DNA of 64,000 nt from CALDSL01 sp039810245 (GCA_039810245.1 JBDHWQ010000006.1:1-64000); one strand, 5' to 3'. Numbered from the stretch's first letter, positions 8,446 through 17,370 are shown. The notes: generated by a model not told the origin, from the letters alone. Program-made: numbers and translations.

Positions 8446-9657
8446 ATGGGCCTGCCTGAAAACCCCAAAACGCGCGTCGTCTGTATATCCGACCAGGCTG
8501 TCTACCTGCGCGGCCTGCGCGGTTTTCTGCTGGGTATTCCCGGGATTCAGCTCATCGCCGAGGGCGCCAGCGGCGCCGAGGCGCTGGAGTTGTGCGAGCG
8601 GCTGGCCCCCGACCTGATGCTGGTAGACCTGTGCCGCGCACCGGACCGCGGGCGCGATACCGCGCGACATATCCAGCAGCACTGGCCGGCGGTCAAGATC
8701 GTGCTGCTGATCGAAACCGAAGCCGAAGGTCCGCTGCAGATGGACAATGACGGCCTGCCGCTGTACCAGCTTTCGCGCGACGTAACCGAAGAAGAGTTTA
8801 GCGCTGCGCTCCGCCACGTGACGACGGAGCGCAGCCCCGCTCTTACCTTCCTGCATGCGCAGGAAGGCTCCACGGACGTTGTCTCTGCGGCCGCCGTTGC
8901 GGCCAACCGCCAGGAGATGATGGCGCGCGAGATGGTAATGGCGGGCAAAATCCAGGCGGATATCCTGCCGGAAGAGCCGCCCAGCATGGCCGGGTGGGAT
9001 ATTGCCGCGCGGCTGGTGCCGGCGCGCGAGACCTCCGGCGACTTTTATGATTTCATCCCGCTCTCCGACCGTAAATGGGGCGTGCTGGTGGCGGATGTGA
9101 GCGATAAGGGGATGGGCGCGTCGCTGTTTATGGCGCTCACCAGCTCGCTGTTGCGCACCTACGCGAACCGCTTTCCCAACCTGCCCGCGCTGACGCTTTC
9201 GATGGTCAGCGAGCGCATCCTCAGTGATACGCGCGGCAGCATGTTTGTGACCACCTTTTTTGGCGTGCTGGAGCCGTTCACCGGGCGATTCACCTATGCC
9301 AACGCCGGCCACCCGCCAGCTTACCTGATCTCGGCCGGGCGCAAGCACGGCGGGGTGGAGAGCATGCGCACCACGGGTATGGCCCTGGGCGTCTCGGAAG
9401 ACGCGCAGTGGCGGCAGAAGATCATCCGCATCGCGCCGGGGGATGTGCTGGTGATGTACACCGACGGCATCACCGAGGCGCAAAGCCCCACCGGCGAGTT
9501 CTTCGGCAACGACCGCATCATCGACGCGGTGCTCTCGCGCGCGGGCGGCACGGCCGGTGAAATCCTGACCTGCCTGCTGGATACGCTGGTGAGCTTTGTT
9601 GGCAGCCACACCCACCAGGATGACATTGCCATCCTGGTGGTCCGCCGGCTGCCCTGA
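8446..9657 (+). CDS. response regulator with PP2C (SpoIIE/RsbU-type) phosphatase output
   Basis: A 403-aa cytosolic signalling protein. Residues 8-125 form a receiver-like domain: the phosphoacceptor Asp is likely in LMLVDLCR, but the first acidic pair is reduced to Ser-Asp and the conserved Lys is replaced (YQLSRD), so phosphorylation may be weak or lost. Residues from about 160 on form a PP2C/SpoIIE domain with the metal-binding ETSGDFYDF, VADVSDKGMGASLFM, NAGHPPAYL and the final HTHQDDIAILVV motif. Such proteins dephosphorylate anti-sigma-factor antagonists in partner-switching pathways. No antagonist or anti-sigma kinase gene is nearby. The start is fixed by the promoter just upstream. 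Confidence 0.85.
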   Translation: MGLPENPKTRVVCISDQAVYLRGLRGFLLGIPGIQLIAEGASGAEALELCERLAPDLMLVDLCRAPDRGRDTARHIQQHWPAVKIVLLIETEAEGPLQMDNDGLPLYQLSRDVTEEEFSAALRHVTTERSPALTFLHAQEGSTDVVSAAAVAANRQEMMAREMVMAGKIQADILPEEPPSMAGWDIAARLVPARETSGDFYDFIPLSDRKWGVLVADVSDKGMGASLFMALTSSLLRTYANRFPNLPALTLSMVSERILSDTRGSMFVTTFFGVLEPFTGRFTYANAGHPPAYLISAGRKHGGVESMRTTGMALGVSEDAQWRQKIIRIAPGDVLVMYTDGITEAQSPTGEFFGNDRIIDAVLSRAGGTAGEILTCLLDTLVSFVGSHTHQDDIAILVVRRLP

Positions 9658-9722
9658 TGCGAAGGATGACAGGCGAATTGTTTCTCTAAATAGATCACCC
9701 TGATTCAAAAGAACGTTGACCA

Positions 9723-9739
9723 GCGGGCGTAAAGCCCGC
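9723..9739. repeat. short inverted repeat
   Basis: GCGGGC-GTAAA-GCCCGC in the 126-bp gap between the phosphatase gene and the serine hydrolase gene. It lacks a T-run, so it is not an obvious terminator. Confidence 0.4.
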
Positions 9740-9783
9740 CCCTGCAAAACTGAATGACCGGGCAACAGAGGGGTGTAAGCATT

Positions 9784-10878
9784 ATGTTTGCGCCGCAGTT
9801 TGAGAAACTTCACTCGGTTTTTGATGACCTGCTGCTGCGCCGCCGGCTGCATTCGGCGGCGCAGGTTGTGGTGCGCCGCGCCGGCGAGGAGCTGGTCAAC
9901 CATTCCGCGGGGCGCGATGCGTTTGCCTGGGTGGGCGCGGACACGCCCTTCCTGTGCTTTTCGATCACCAAGGTCTTCACCGGGTTGTGCGTACACAAGC
10001 TGATCGAAGAACGCCGCGTGGAGCTGGACGCGCCCGTGGCGCGCTACTGGCCGGAGTTTGCCCAGCGTGGCAAAGAGAGCGCGACCATTCGGCACGTCTT
10101 CCTGCACCAGGCGGGAATTCCTGCACCGGGGCTGCACCGCCAGGTATTCGCCTGGCCGTTCTGGCGGCTGGTGACGCGGAATGTGGCCGGTACGCCGGCG
10201 GTGTTCGCGCCGGGCACGCGTACCGCCTACCACCTGGTCAATTATGGCTTCATTTTTGGCGAAGTCATCCGCCGCGTGACCGGTATGCCGGTGGAAGACT
10301 ATCTGCGCCAGTCGTTCCTCGATCCGATGGAGCTGCGCCACACCTGGCTGCGGCTGCCGCCGCGCATGCTGCGCCACACGCCACGGCTGGAAAGCAGCTC
10401 GCCCGTGATGCGCAGCGCGCGGGCGCTGTTCAATCTGCCGGCCATTCGCACCGCGCGGCTGCCGGCTGCCAGCCTGCACGCCAGCGCCGCCGACCTGGCG
10501 AGCTTCTTCCAGATGCTGCTGGACGATGGCGCCTGGCGCGGGCGGCAGTTACTCAGGCCCGAGACGGTGCGCTTTGCTACCAGCCTGGGCTATTCCGGCT
10601 GGGACGAATACATCCGCCACCCCATGCACTGGGGCTATGGCTTCATCGTCGGCCACCGCGACGGCGAAACCGAAGAAGAGCTGGCGCTGGGGCGCGGCAG
10701 TTCGGCTGAAACATTTTCCGGGATGGGCATGGGCACCTGCATGGTGTGGGCCGACCGGCCGGCGGGCGCGGTGGTGGCGTTCACCTGTAACGGCATGCTG
10801 CCCAACCGCGAAGCCGCCCACCGCTGGTCCGAGATTTCCAATGCTGCCTGGGATGGTCTGGCAGCATACGCGGATTAA
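9784..10878 (+). CDS. serine hydrolase, beta-lactamase/class C PBP-like family
   Basis: A 364-aa protein of the beta-lactamase-related (PF00144-type) family. The catalytic Ser-x-x-Lys motif is in CFSITKVFTG (about residue 60) and the Tyr-x-Asn motif in YHLVNYGF (about residue 155), both typical of EstB-like esterases, D-aminopeptidases and class C penicillin-recognising proteins. No signal peptide is seen, so a cytosolic esterase or peptidase is more likely than an antibiotic-resistance enzyme. The start at 9784 is preceded by GAGGGG about 10 nt upstream. It is followed after 66 bp by a histidine phosphatase gene. Confidence 0.8.
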   Translation: MFAPQFEKLHSVFDDLLLRRRLHSAAQVVVRRAGEELVNHSAGRDAFAWVGADTPFLCFSITKVFTGLCVHKLIEERRVELDAPVARYWPEFAQRGKESATIRHVFLHQAGIPAPGLHRQVFAWPFWRLVTRNVAGTPAVFAPGTRTAYHLVNYGFIFGEVIRRVTGMPVEDYLRQSFLDPMELRHTWLRLPPRMLRHTPRLESSSPVMRSARALFNLPAIRTARLPAASLHASAADLASFFQMLLDDGAWRGRQLLRPETVRFATSLGYSGWDEYIRHPMHWGYGFIVGHRDGETEEELALGRGSSAETFSGMGMGTCMVWADRPAGAVVAFTCNGMLPNREAAHRWSEISNAAWDGLAAYAD

Positions 10879-10944
10879 CGTCGTTCTTACCTTTCTCCGG
10901 TACAATAGAGGCCAATACGGGTTTGGAAAGGACACGCTTACCTC

Positions 10945-11517
10945 ATGGCGGAATTGTGGCTCGTGCGGCACGGGCAGACGGATTGGAATATTGAAGGGCG
11001 CTTTCAAGGGCAGGCGGATGTGCCGCTAAACGCCGCCGGGCGCGCCGAAGCTCAGAAGCTGGCAAATGAGCTGGCCTGCGTACCCTTTGAGGCCATATAC
11101 AGCAGCGATTTAGAGCGTGCACGCGAAACGGCTGAGATCATTGCTGCGCCGCACGAACTTCCCGTGCGGGTAGATGAACGGCTGCGCGAAATTTCGCACG
11201 GCGATTGGGAAGGATTGCACGTCAGCGAGATCCGCACGCAGGCTGGCACGGCCTTTCTCGACCCCATCCAACCGCGCTCGCCTGATTTTCGCTCCCCGGG
11301 CGGCGAATCGGTGCGCGAATTGGCGGCGCGGGTCAACCAGGTGCTGTCCGAGATCGAAAGGGCGCATCCCAACGGCCCGGTGCTGATCGTCAGCCACGCG
11401 ATGCCCGCGGCCACGCTGACCTGCCAGGCTCGCGGTATCGGGCTGGAGCTGGTGCGCAGCCACATCCCGCGCAACTGCGAGCCAATCCGGGTGACATGGC
11501 CGTTCTCGAGCTGCTGA
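10945..11517 (+). CDS. histidine phosphatase family protein
   Basis: A 190-aa phosphoglycerate-mutase-like phosphatase. The RHG motif (LVRHGQTDWN, catalytic His near residue 8), the acid residue region LREISHGDWEG and the second His in VLIVSHAM complete the active site. Family members dephosphorylate sugar phosphates, phosphoglycerate derivatives or alpha-ribazole phosphate. It overlaps the following GH13_18 gene by 22 bp, so the two are co-translated. With the GH63 gene beyond, a role like glucosyl-3-phosphoglycerate phosphatase is a reasonable inference but not visible in the sequence. A TACAAT box lies at 10901-10906 without a convincing -35 element. Confidence 0.85.
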   Translation: MAELWLVRHGQTDWNIEGRFQGQADVPLNAAGRAEAQKLANELACVPFEAIYSSDLERARETAEIIAAPHELPVRVDERLREISHGDWEGLHVSEIRTQAGTAFLDPIQPRSPDFRSPGGESVRELAARVNQVLSEIERAHPNGPVLIVSHAMPAATLTCQARGIGLELVRSHIPRNCEPIRVTWPFSSC

Positions 11518-13220
11518 GCGAGTTGTACGGCGCGCAAGCCGCGCCGGGGCTGGCCGCACGCGTGGACGCGCTGCTGGCGCGTTATGCCGAAACCCCGCGC
11601 GGAGCGCGTGCTGCGCGCCTGCTGGACCAGCGCGACGCGCTGCTGATCACCTACGGCGACCAGTTCCGCGCGCAGGGCGAGGCCCCGCTGCGCACACTGG
11701 AGCGTTTTGCCCGCGCGCGGCTGGATGGGCTGTTCAGCGGGCTGCATATTCTGCCGTTTTACCCCTACACCTCGGATGACGGCTTTTCAGTGGTGGATTA
11801 TCGCCAGGTGGACCCGGCCCTGGGCACGTGGGATGACGTCCAACGCCTGCAAGAGCGTTTCCTGCTGATGTATGACGCGGTGATCAATCACATCTCCGCG
11901 TCCAGCGCGTGGTTTCAGGGCTGGCAGCGCGGTGAGGAGCGCTACCGAGATTTTTTTATCGCCCTGCCTCCCGACACTGACCTGCGCGCGGTAGTGCGCC
12001 CGCGCGCCCTACCGCTGCTGACGCCGTTTGACACCGCGCGCGGGCGAGAGTGGGTCTGGACCACCTTCAGCGCCGACCAGATCGACCTGAACTATGCCAA
12101 CCCGGAAGTGATGCTGGAAATCCTGGACGTGCTGCTGGGCTACGCGGCGCGCGGCGCGCGCTTCCTGCGCCTGGACGCCATCGCCTACCTGTGGAAGATC
12201 CCCGGCACGCGCTGCATCCACCTGCCGCAAACGCACGCCGTCATCCGCCTGCTGCGCGCCGTGCTCGACCGCGCCGCGCCCGGCGTGCAGCTCATCACCG
12301 AAACCAACGTGCCACACAGCGACAATATCTCGTACTTTGGCGGCGGGCGCGGCGAGGCACAGATGGTGTACAACTTTGCCTTGCCGCCGCTGACCCTGCA
12401 TGCCGTGGCCGCCGGGGATGCCGGCGTGCTGCGCGAGTGGGCCGCCGGGCTGGAGCGCCCGGGTGACGAAGCCACGTTCTTCAACTTCCTGGCCTCGCAT
12501 GATGGCATTGGCCTCAACCCGGCGCGCGGCATCCTGCCGGACGCGCAGGTGGAGGCGCTGGTGGCGCGCTGCCTTGCGCACGGAGGGCGGGTTTCGGAAA
12601 AGAGCAACCCGGATGGCAGCCGCAGCGCTTACGAACTCAATATCAGCTACTTCGACGCGATTTCCAACCCTGGCGCGGGCGAGCCGCTGGAATGGCAGGC
12701 GCGGCGCTTCCTGGCGGCGCACGCCGTGCTGCTTTCGCTGGCCGGCATGCCGGGCGTGTACGTACACAGCCTGCTTGGCTCGCGCAACTGGCAGGCTGGC
12801 GTGGCGCAGACCGGCCATAACCGCAGCATCAACCGCCAGAAGTTTTTTCTTGAAGAAATTGAGCGCGAGCTGGATGCCCCTGGGCTGCAGCGCATGGTTT
12901 ATGAAGGCCTGGCGCGCATGCTGCGCGCCCGCGCCGGGTGCGCGGCCTTCCACCCGTATGGCCACCAGCGCGTGCTGGACGCCGGCCGCGGCACGCTGGC
13001 GCTGCTGCGCAGCGACCCGGGCGGCAGCAACCAGGCGGTGTGCCTGGTCAACCTGAGCGACCGGCCGCAGACGGCGCGGCTGGAGCGCGGTGCGGGCGCG
13101 CCGGCCGGCGCGTGGCGCGACCTGCTCTCCGGCGGCATGCTGGACTGGAGCGCCGCCGCGGATGCGCGCCTGGAGCCGTACCAGATGGCCTGGCTCGTGC
13201 CGGCCGGCGACAAACTGTGA
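11496..13220 (+). CDS. GH13 subfamily 18 sugar phosphorylase (sucrose or glucosylglycerate phosphorylase-like)
   Basis: A 574-aa cytosolic enzyme with a (beta/alpha)8 barrel. Catalytic residues are readable: nucleophile Asp227 (RLDAIAYLW), acid/base Glu269 (LITETN) and transition-state Asp336 (ASHDGIG). The early segment LHILPFYPYTSDDGFSVVDY and the loop DLNYANP are typical of GH13_18, whose members reversibly phosphorolyse alpha-glucosides such as sucrose or 2-O-glucosylglycerate and release glucose 1-phosphate. Its location between a histidine phosphatase and a GH63 enzyme of the mannosylglycerate/glucosylglycerate hydrolase kind favours glucosylglycerate. Sucrose phosphorylase remains possible. 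Confidence 0.8.
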   Translation: MAVLELLSELYGAQAAPGLAARVDALLARYAETPRGARAARLLDQRDALLITYGDQFRAQGEAPLRTLERFARARLDGLFSGLHILPFYPYTSDDGFSVVDYRQVDPALGTWDDVQRLQERFLLMYDAVINHISASSAWFQGWQRGEERYRDFFIALPPDTDLRAVVRPRALPLLTPFDTARGREWVWTTFSADQIDLNYANPEVMLEILDVLLGYAARGARFLRLDAIAYLWKIPGTRCIHLPQTHAVIRLLRAVLDRAAPGVQLITETNVPHSDNISYFGGGRGEAQMVYNFALPPLTLHAVAAGDAGVLREWAAGLERPGDEATFFNFLASHDGIGLNPARGILPDAQVEALVARCLAHGGRVSEKSNPDGSRSAYELNISYFDAISNPGAGEPLEWQARRFLAAHAVLLSLAGMPGVYVHSLLGSRNWQAGVAQTGHNRSINRQKFFLEEIERELDAPGLQRMVYEGLARMLRARAGCAAFHPYGHQRVLDAGRGTLALLRSDPGGSNQAVCLVNLSDRPQTARLERGAGAPAGAWRDLLSGGMLDWSAAADARLEPYQMAWLVPAGDKL

Positions 13221-13286
13221 TAAGATTCACGCCTGCGCCGCCAGGGCACCGGCGTGTTGGCGGCGGAAATTTGGAAAAGCACTGGA

Positions 13287-15065
13287 ATGGAACGCATGGA
13301 TGGTCTTTCGCCAATTGAGTTATTAAAAAACCGGGTGGATTTGCAGCAGATTCCCTTTACCGAGCGCGGATCGCGCCTGCTGGTGCAGCGCCGCGAGTCG
13401 CTGCTTTCGATCCGCCTTACCGAGCGCTGGGTCAAGATTGACCCGCGCGTTTCGGGGTATCGCGAGCGCCCGCCGATCGTGGACGACTTCACCTTTCTGG
13501 ACGCGGACGGTAACCCGCTGACCTTTGAGCTGGAATCGTACCCGGGGAGGCAGATTTTTCACACCCGCGTGGGCGATTTTATCCTGGTGTTCACGGATAT
13601 CGAGACGCTGCTGCTGACGATTCCCGAAAGCGGCTGCGGGCTGGCTTTCCGCGCGCACATGAACCAGGCGCAGACCGACCGGCGCGGCGGGGTGCTGCGC
13701 ACCACCGGCGATATCCGTCGTAATATGGCCTACACTACCAACCGCAAGCTGGTGGCGAATGAGATCAGTGCGCAATCCAAAGATTTTTTGCAGGTTAGCC
13801 TGCAGTTTGCGCCCGGCGAGCGCGGGGGTCTGCTGCTCAACCTGACGCCGCGGCTGGGATTCAACCGCTACCTGCCCAATATCGAGCAGGCGCTGCAGGC
13901 GGCGCGCGCGCGTTGGGAAGACTGGTTCAACAGCGTGCCGCCGGTGGCCGAATCCTATCGCCGCCAGTATTACTACGCCTGGTACCTGATGCGCGCCGGA
14001 TTGATTTCGACGCGCTATTACACCACGCGCGAAGCCATGACCCCATCCAAGACGTTCTACATTGGCGTATGGCAGTGGGACGCGTTTTTTCACGCGCTGG
14101 CCTACCGCCACGTCGACCGCAAGCTGGCGCACGATCAGATCCGCATTGTGCTGGACCACCAGCGCCCGGATGGCATGCTGCCCGACGCAGTGCATGATGA
14201 AGGCGTGATTACCCACCTCGATTTTCCTATCGAGGCGGATGTGACCAAGCCGCCGCTGCTGGCGTGGACGGTGTGGCGGCTGTTCGAGTATGACGGTGAT
14301 CGCGAGTTCCTCGAAGAGGTATACGAGTATGTGGTGCGTTGGAACCAATGGTGGTTTGCCAACAACGACACCGATGCCGACGGCCTGTGCGAGTACCAGC
14401 ACCCATATTCCTCAGGTCTGGACGACAGCCCGCTGTGGGACCACGGCATGCCGGTAACCGCGCCTGATCTGAACACCTACCTGGTGCTGCAAATGGAAGC
14501 CCTGGGCAAGATGGCCCGTACCATTGGCCTGGATGACGAGGCCGAACAGTGGGAAACGCGCTCGCAAGAGCACCTGCAGCGCATGCTGGAGCACATGTAC
14601 GACCAGCAGGCCGGGGTGTTCTGGGCGCGGCACAATGGCCAGGTGGTGCCGGTGCTGACCCCGTTTAACCTGTTCCCACTGCTCACCGGGCAACTGCCGC
14701 ACGAGGTGGCCGAGCGGCTGGTGTCGCACCTGACTAACCCGGAAGAATTCTGGGCGCCGTACCCGGTGCCGTCGGTGGCGATGACCGAGGAGAGCTTTAG
14801 CCCGCTGAAGATGTGGCGCGGGCCGACGTGGGTTAACGTCAATTACCTGCTGATCGAGGGTCTGATGCGCTCGGGCTATGCCGACCTGGCGCGCGAGCTG
14901 CGCACGCGCACGCTGAACCTGCTGATGGGCCACAACGACATCGTGGAGTATTACAGCCCGCTGACCGGCGAGGCCAGCCCCAAAGCCGCCGGCACGTTTG
15001 GCTGGTCTGCCGCGCTGTTCATTGACCTGGCGCTGCAGGCCAGTTTAGAGCTGGAAGACGAGTAA
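13287..15065 (+). CDS. GH63 glycosidase, glucosylglycerate/mannosylglycerate hydrolase-like
   Basis: A 592-aa enzyme with an N-terminal beta-sandwich (about residues 1-190) and an (alpha/alpha)6 barrel. The barrel shows GVWQWDAFFHALAY, QRPDGMLPD, the short SGLDDSPLWD segment and the C-terminal MWRGPTWVN with VEYYSPLTGE. These are hallmarks of GH63 proteins related to Thermus and mycobacterial mannosyl/glucosylglycerate hydrolases; the acid is expected in the SGLDDSP loop and the base Glu near the C-terminus. No signal peptide is visible, so it is cytosolic. It lies 66 bp after the phosphorylase gene, and the pair suggests turnover of a compatible solute. A GTG at 13254 is an alternative start; ATG 13287 has GGAAAA upstream. 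Confidence 0.75.
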   Translation: MERMDGLSPIELLKNRVDLQQIPFTERGSRLLVQRRESLLSIRLTERWVKIDPRVSGYRERPPIVDDFTFLDADGNPLTFELESYPGRQIFHTRVGDFILVFTDIETLLLTIPESGCGLAFRAHMNQAQTDRRGGVLRTTGDIRRNMAYTTNRKLVANEISAQSKDFLQVSLQFAPGERGGLLLNLTPRLGFNRYLPNIEQALQAARARWEDWFNSVPPVAESYRRQYYYAWYLMRAGLISTRYYTTREAMTPSKTFYIGVWQWDAFFHALAYRHVDRKLAHDQIRIVLDHQRPDGMLPDAVHDEGVITHLDFPIEADVTKPPLLAWTVWRLFEYDGDREFLEEVYEYVVRWNQWWFANNDTDADGLCEYQHPYSSGLDDSPLWDHGMPVTAPDLNTYLVLQMEALGKMARTIGLDDEAEQWETRSQEHLQRMLEHMYDQQAGVFWARHNGQVVPVLTPFNLFPLLTGQLPHEVAERLVSHLTNPEEFWAPYPVPSVAMTEESFSPLKMWRGPTWVNVNYLLIEGLMRSGYADLARELRTRTLNLLMGHNDIVEYYSPLTGEASPKAAGTFGWSAALFIDLALQASLELEDE

Positions 15066-15074
15066 ACGTTCAGT

Positions 15075-15118
15075 GGGTGACGGTATCGAGCGGCAACCGC
15101 CGCTCGATACCGTCACCC
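15075..15118. terminator. long hairpin after the GH63 gene
   Basis: A perfect 20-bp inverted repeat beginning GGGTGACGG with a 4-nt AACC loop, 9 bp after the stop codon. It lacks a strong T-run, so it may be a processing or 3'-protecting hairpin rather than a classical intrinsic terminator. Confidence 0.6.
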
Positions 15119-15139
15119 CTCCTCCGCGCTTTGTGCGCA

Positions 15140-15168
15140 TTGACACTAGCTGCGACGCGGATTATACT
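15140..15168 (+). promoter_or_regulatory. sigma-70 promoter of the riboflavin transport operon
   Basis: Consensus TTGACA at 15140-15145, a 17-bp spacer and TATACT at 15163-15168. It lies about 45 bp before the FMN riboswitch, in a long leader without genes. Confidence 0.85.
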
Positions 15169-15213
15169 CAACGTTAATCATGGGAGATGCGCCGCGGCGC
15201 GCTCCCCCATACA

Positions 15214-15344
15214 ATTCCTTCGGGGCAGGGTGCGGGGCGCAAGGCCGTCCCAATTCCCGATCGGTGGTATAACCCACGAGCGTCTAGGCGCACGACCCGG
15301 TGTAATTCCGGGGTCGACGGTATAGTCCGGATAGAAGAAGGAAA
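15214..15344 (+). ncRNA. FMN riboswitch (RFN element)
   Basis: The closing stem P1 is TTCCTTC (15215-15221) paired with GAAGGAA (15337-15343), seven perfect pairs. Inside it are the conserved RFN blocks in order: TCGGGGCAGGGTG, AATTCCCGATCGGTGGTATA with CCCACGAGCG, and GGTGTAATTCCGG, GTCGACGGTATAGTCCGGAT, then AGAAG. These match the known FMN aptamer consensus almost throughout. The variable arm between GGGTG and AATTCCC is about 20 nt long. The aptamer is followed by a GC-rich alternative hairpin and an intrinsic terminator, so FMN binding is expected to stop transcription of the ABC importer genes. Confidence 0.93.
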
Positions 15345-15374
15345 ACTCGCGCGGATCGCTTTCGCGCGTGTGTA

Positions 15375-15409
15375 ACGCCCCGAGAACAAAACAGTTTTGG
15401 GGCGTTTTT
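15375..15409 (+). terminator. riboswitch-controlled intrinsic terminator
   Basis: Arms 15375-15387 (ACGCCCCGAGAAC) and 15394-15405 (GTTTTGGGGCGT) pair around a 6-nt A-rich loop, followed by a T-rich tail. It lies 31 nt after the FMN aptamer and 60 nt before the first gene, with a CGCGCG-containing potential anti-terminator between (15347-15372). Confidence 0.88.
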
Positions 15410-15465
15410 GTTCTTTCTCCCCGCGCGCCTGCTCCCCGGAAAATGCATTCAAAGGAATACCGCCC

Positions 15466-16272
15466 ATGCAACTGGCGACAGGACGCAAGCCGATTTCACC
15501 GCTGGCTATTCAAATGAAACGATACGGATCCTGGCTGTTACCTCTTTCGATCGTTGCGGCGCTTTTCATCTGGGAAGGCGCGGTGCGGGCGATCCCCGGG
15601 CTGCCGGCGTTTATCCTGCCGCCGCCCAGCCTGATCGCGCGGCGGCTGGCGCAGGTGCTGGCGGATGGCAGCCTGCTGCGCCACAGCGGGGTGACGCTGC
15701 TGGAAGTGACACTGGGGCTGCTGGCCGGCAGCGTGCTGGCCACCGTCACCGGGTATGTGCTGGCAAAGTCGCCGGTGCTGGAGCGCGTGCTCTCACCCTA
15801 CCTGGTGGCCAGCCAGGCCGTGCCAACCGTGGCCATCGCCCCGCTGCTTATCATCTGGTTCGGGCCGGGATTGTTCTCCAAAGTGCTGGTATGCGCGCTG
15901 ACGGTATTCTTCCCGGTGCTGGTGAACACGGTGGTGGGGCTGCGTTCGGTGCCCGAAAACCTGCGCGACCTGATGCGCTCGCTGCAGGCTACGCCCCTGC
16001 AAACGCTGCGCCACCTGGAAGTGCCGGCCGCGCTGCCGGTGTTCCTGGGCGGGCTGCGCGTGGGCGCCACGCTGGCCGTGATCGGCGCGGTGGTGGGCGA
16101 ATTCGTCGGCTCGGATCGCGGGCTGGGCTTTCTGATCAACGTTGGGCGCGGCCAGTACGATACCGCGCTGGTGTTTGTGGCAATCTTTACCCTGGTGCTG
16201 ATGGCCTTAGGCTTATATGGTCTGGTGGTACTGCTCGAAAAGCGCTTCCTGGTCTGGCAGCGCAAACCCTGA
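15466..16272 (+). CDS. ribX: ABC transporter permease, riboflavin/FMN-precursor importer (RibX-like)
   Basis: A 268-aa inner-membrane permease of the NitT/TauT/ThiX type. About six membrane segments are visible, with the ATPase-contacting EAA-like loop around residues 160-190 (LRDLMRSLQATPLQTLRHLEVP). The ATG at 15466 is preceded by AAAGGA. It is the first gene after an FMN riboswitch and terminator and is followed by a substrate-binding lipoprotein and an ATPase. In Chloroflexota a transporter of this architecture under an FMN riboswitch has been named RibXY and proposed to import riboflavin. Taurine, nitrate or thiamine-precursor transport would be the generic alternative, but the riboswitch argues for a flavin. 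Confidence 0.85.
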   Translation: MQLATGRKPISPLAIQMKRYGSWLLPLSIVAALFIWEGAVRAIPGLPAFILPPPSLIARRLAQVLADGSLLRHSGVTLLEVTLGLLAGSVLATVTGYVLAKSPVLERVLSPYLVASQAVPTVAIAPLLIIWFGPGLFSKVLVCALTVFFPVLVNTVVGLRSVPENLRDLMRSLQATPLQTLRHLEVPAALPVFLGGLRVGATLAVIGAVVGEFVGSDRGLGFLINVGRGQYDTALVFVAIFTLVLMALGLYGLVVLLEKRFLVWQRKP

Positions 16273-16377
16273 GCGCGCTCCGCGCTGCGGCAATCTTGTG
16301 CCGCCCTCGCGTGGCAGGCTCAGGCCTGGTCGGAGTTCATCTCCGCCGCTACGAAATCTATCTTCAAGAGGAACTGC

Positions 16378-17370
16378 ATGAAACCGTTCGCTGCTCGACT
16401 GCTGTGGCTGATCATCCTGCTATCTCTCGCGCTTGCCGGCTGCGCGCCGGCCACGGCTGCGCCCACCGCCGCGCCGGCGCTGCGCCCGGTCAGCCTGCCG
16501 GTGGGCTACATCCCCAATGTGCAGTTTGCCCCGCTGTACGTGGCGATCGAAAAGGGCTTTTTCCGCGAGGCCGGGCTGGATGTGCGCCTGGATTACAGCA
16601 TGGAAGCCGATAACGTGGCGCTGGTGGCGGCCGGCAAATTGCCCTTTGCGGTGGTCTCCGGCGAGCAGGTGCTGCTGGGCCGCGCCCAGGGCCTGCCGGT
16701 AACCTACGTGATGGCATGGTATCACGATTACCCGGTGGGCATCGCCTCGTTCCCCGAGGCGGGCATCCGCGCGCCGGCTGACCTGAAGGGCAAACGCATC
16801 GGCGTGCCGGTACTCTCGGGGGCCAGCTACATCGGGCTGCGCGCGCTGCTGGCGGCGGGCGGGCTGAAGGAAAACGAAGTGACCCTGGATGTGACCGGCT
16901 TTAACCAGGCTGAGGCGCTGCTGGCCGGTCGCGAAGATGCAGTAGTGGTATATGTGGCCAATGAACCGGTGCAGCTCGCGGCCAGCGGCCGCCCGGCGGA
17001 CGTGCTGCGCGTGGCCGACTACCTGCAGTTGGTGGGCAACGGGCTGATCACCAACGAGACGATGCTGCGCGACGACCCGGTGCTGGTGCGCGGCATGGTG
17101 CAGGCGATTCTCAAGGGCATCGACGCGGCTGTGGCCGACCCGGACGCGGCATATGAGATCAGCAAGAAGTACGTGGAAAACCTGGCCAACGCCGACCAGG
17201 CGGTGCAGAAGCAGGTGCTGCAAGCCTCGCTGGTGTTCTGGAAGAGCGAGCGCCCGGGCTATTCCGACCCGCAGGCATGGAAGAACATGCAGGACATCCT
17301 GCTGGAAATGGCTCTGCTCCCCGCCCCTGTCGCGTTGGAGAAAGCATTCAGCAATGACTATTTGCCCTAA
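16378..17370 (+). CDS. ribY: riboflavin ABC importer substrate-binding lipoprotein (RibY-like)
   Basis: A 330-aa lipoprotein: signal peptide with lipobox LALAGC (Cys21), short Ala/Thr/Pro linker, then an NMT1/THI5-like periplasmic-binding fold starting GYIPNVQFAPLYVAIEKGFFREAGLDV. The second lobe carries the usual DLKGKRIGVPVLSGASY segment. Members of this fold bind thiamine pyrimidines, sulfonates, nitrate or, in the RibY branch, riboflavin. The gene follows the permease gene by 105 bp and is preceded by AGAGGA before the ATG. Anchored outside the membrane, it would deliver ligand to the RibX-like permease. Confidence 0.85.
   Translation: MKPFAARLLWLIILLSLALAGCAPATAAPTAAPALRPVSLPVGYIPNVQFAPLYVAIEKGFFREAGLDVRLDYSMEADNVALVAAGKLPFAVVSGEQVLLGRAQGLPVTYVMAWYHDYPVGIASFPEAGIRAPADLKGKRIGVPVLSGASYIGLRALLAAGGLKENEVTLDVTGFNQAEALLAGREDAVVVYVANEPVQLAASGRPADVLRVADYLQLVGNGLITNETMLRDDPVLVRGMVQAILKGIDAAVADPDAAYEISKKYVENLANADQAVQKQVLQASLVFWKSERPGYSDPQAWKNMQDILLEMALLPAPVALEKAFSNDYLP

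Noticed and set aside
8248..10479. A 743-codon open frame on the minus strand
   Set aside because: Antisense to the REC-PP2C and serine hydrolase genes, both with clear catalytic motifs and promoters.
15174..15488. Minus-strand frames over the 15.2-15.5 kb leader
   Set aside because: They are antisense to the FMN riboswitch and terminator.
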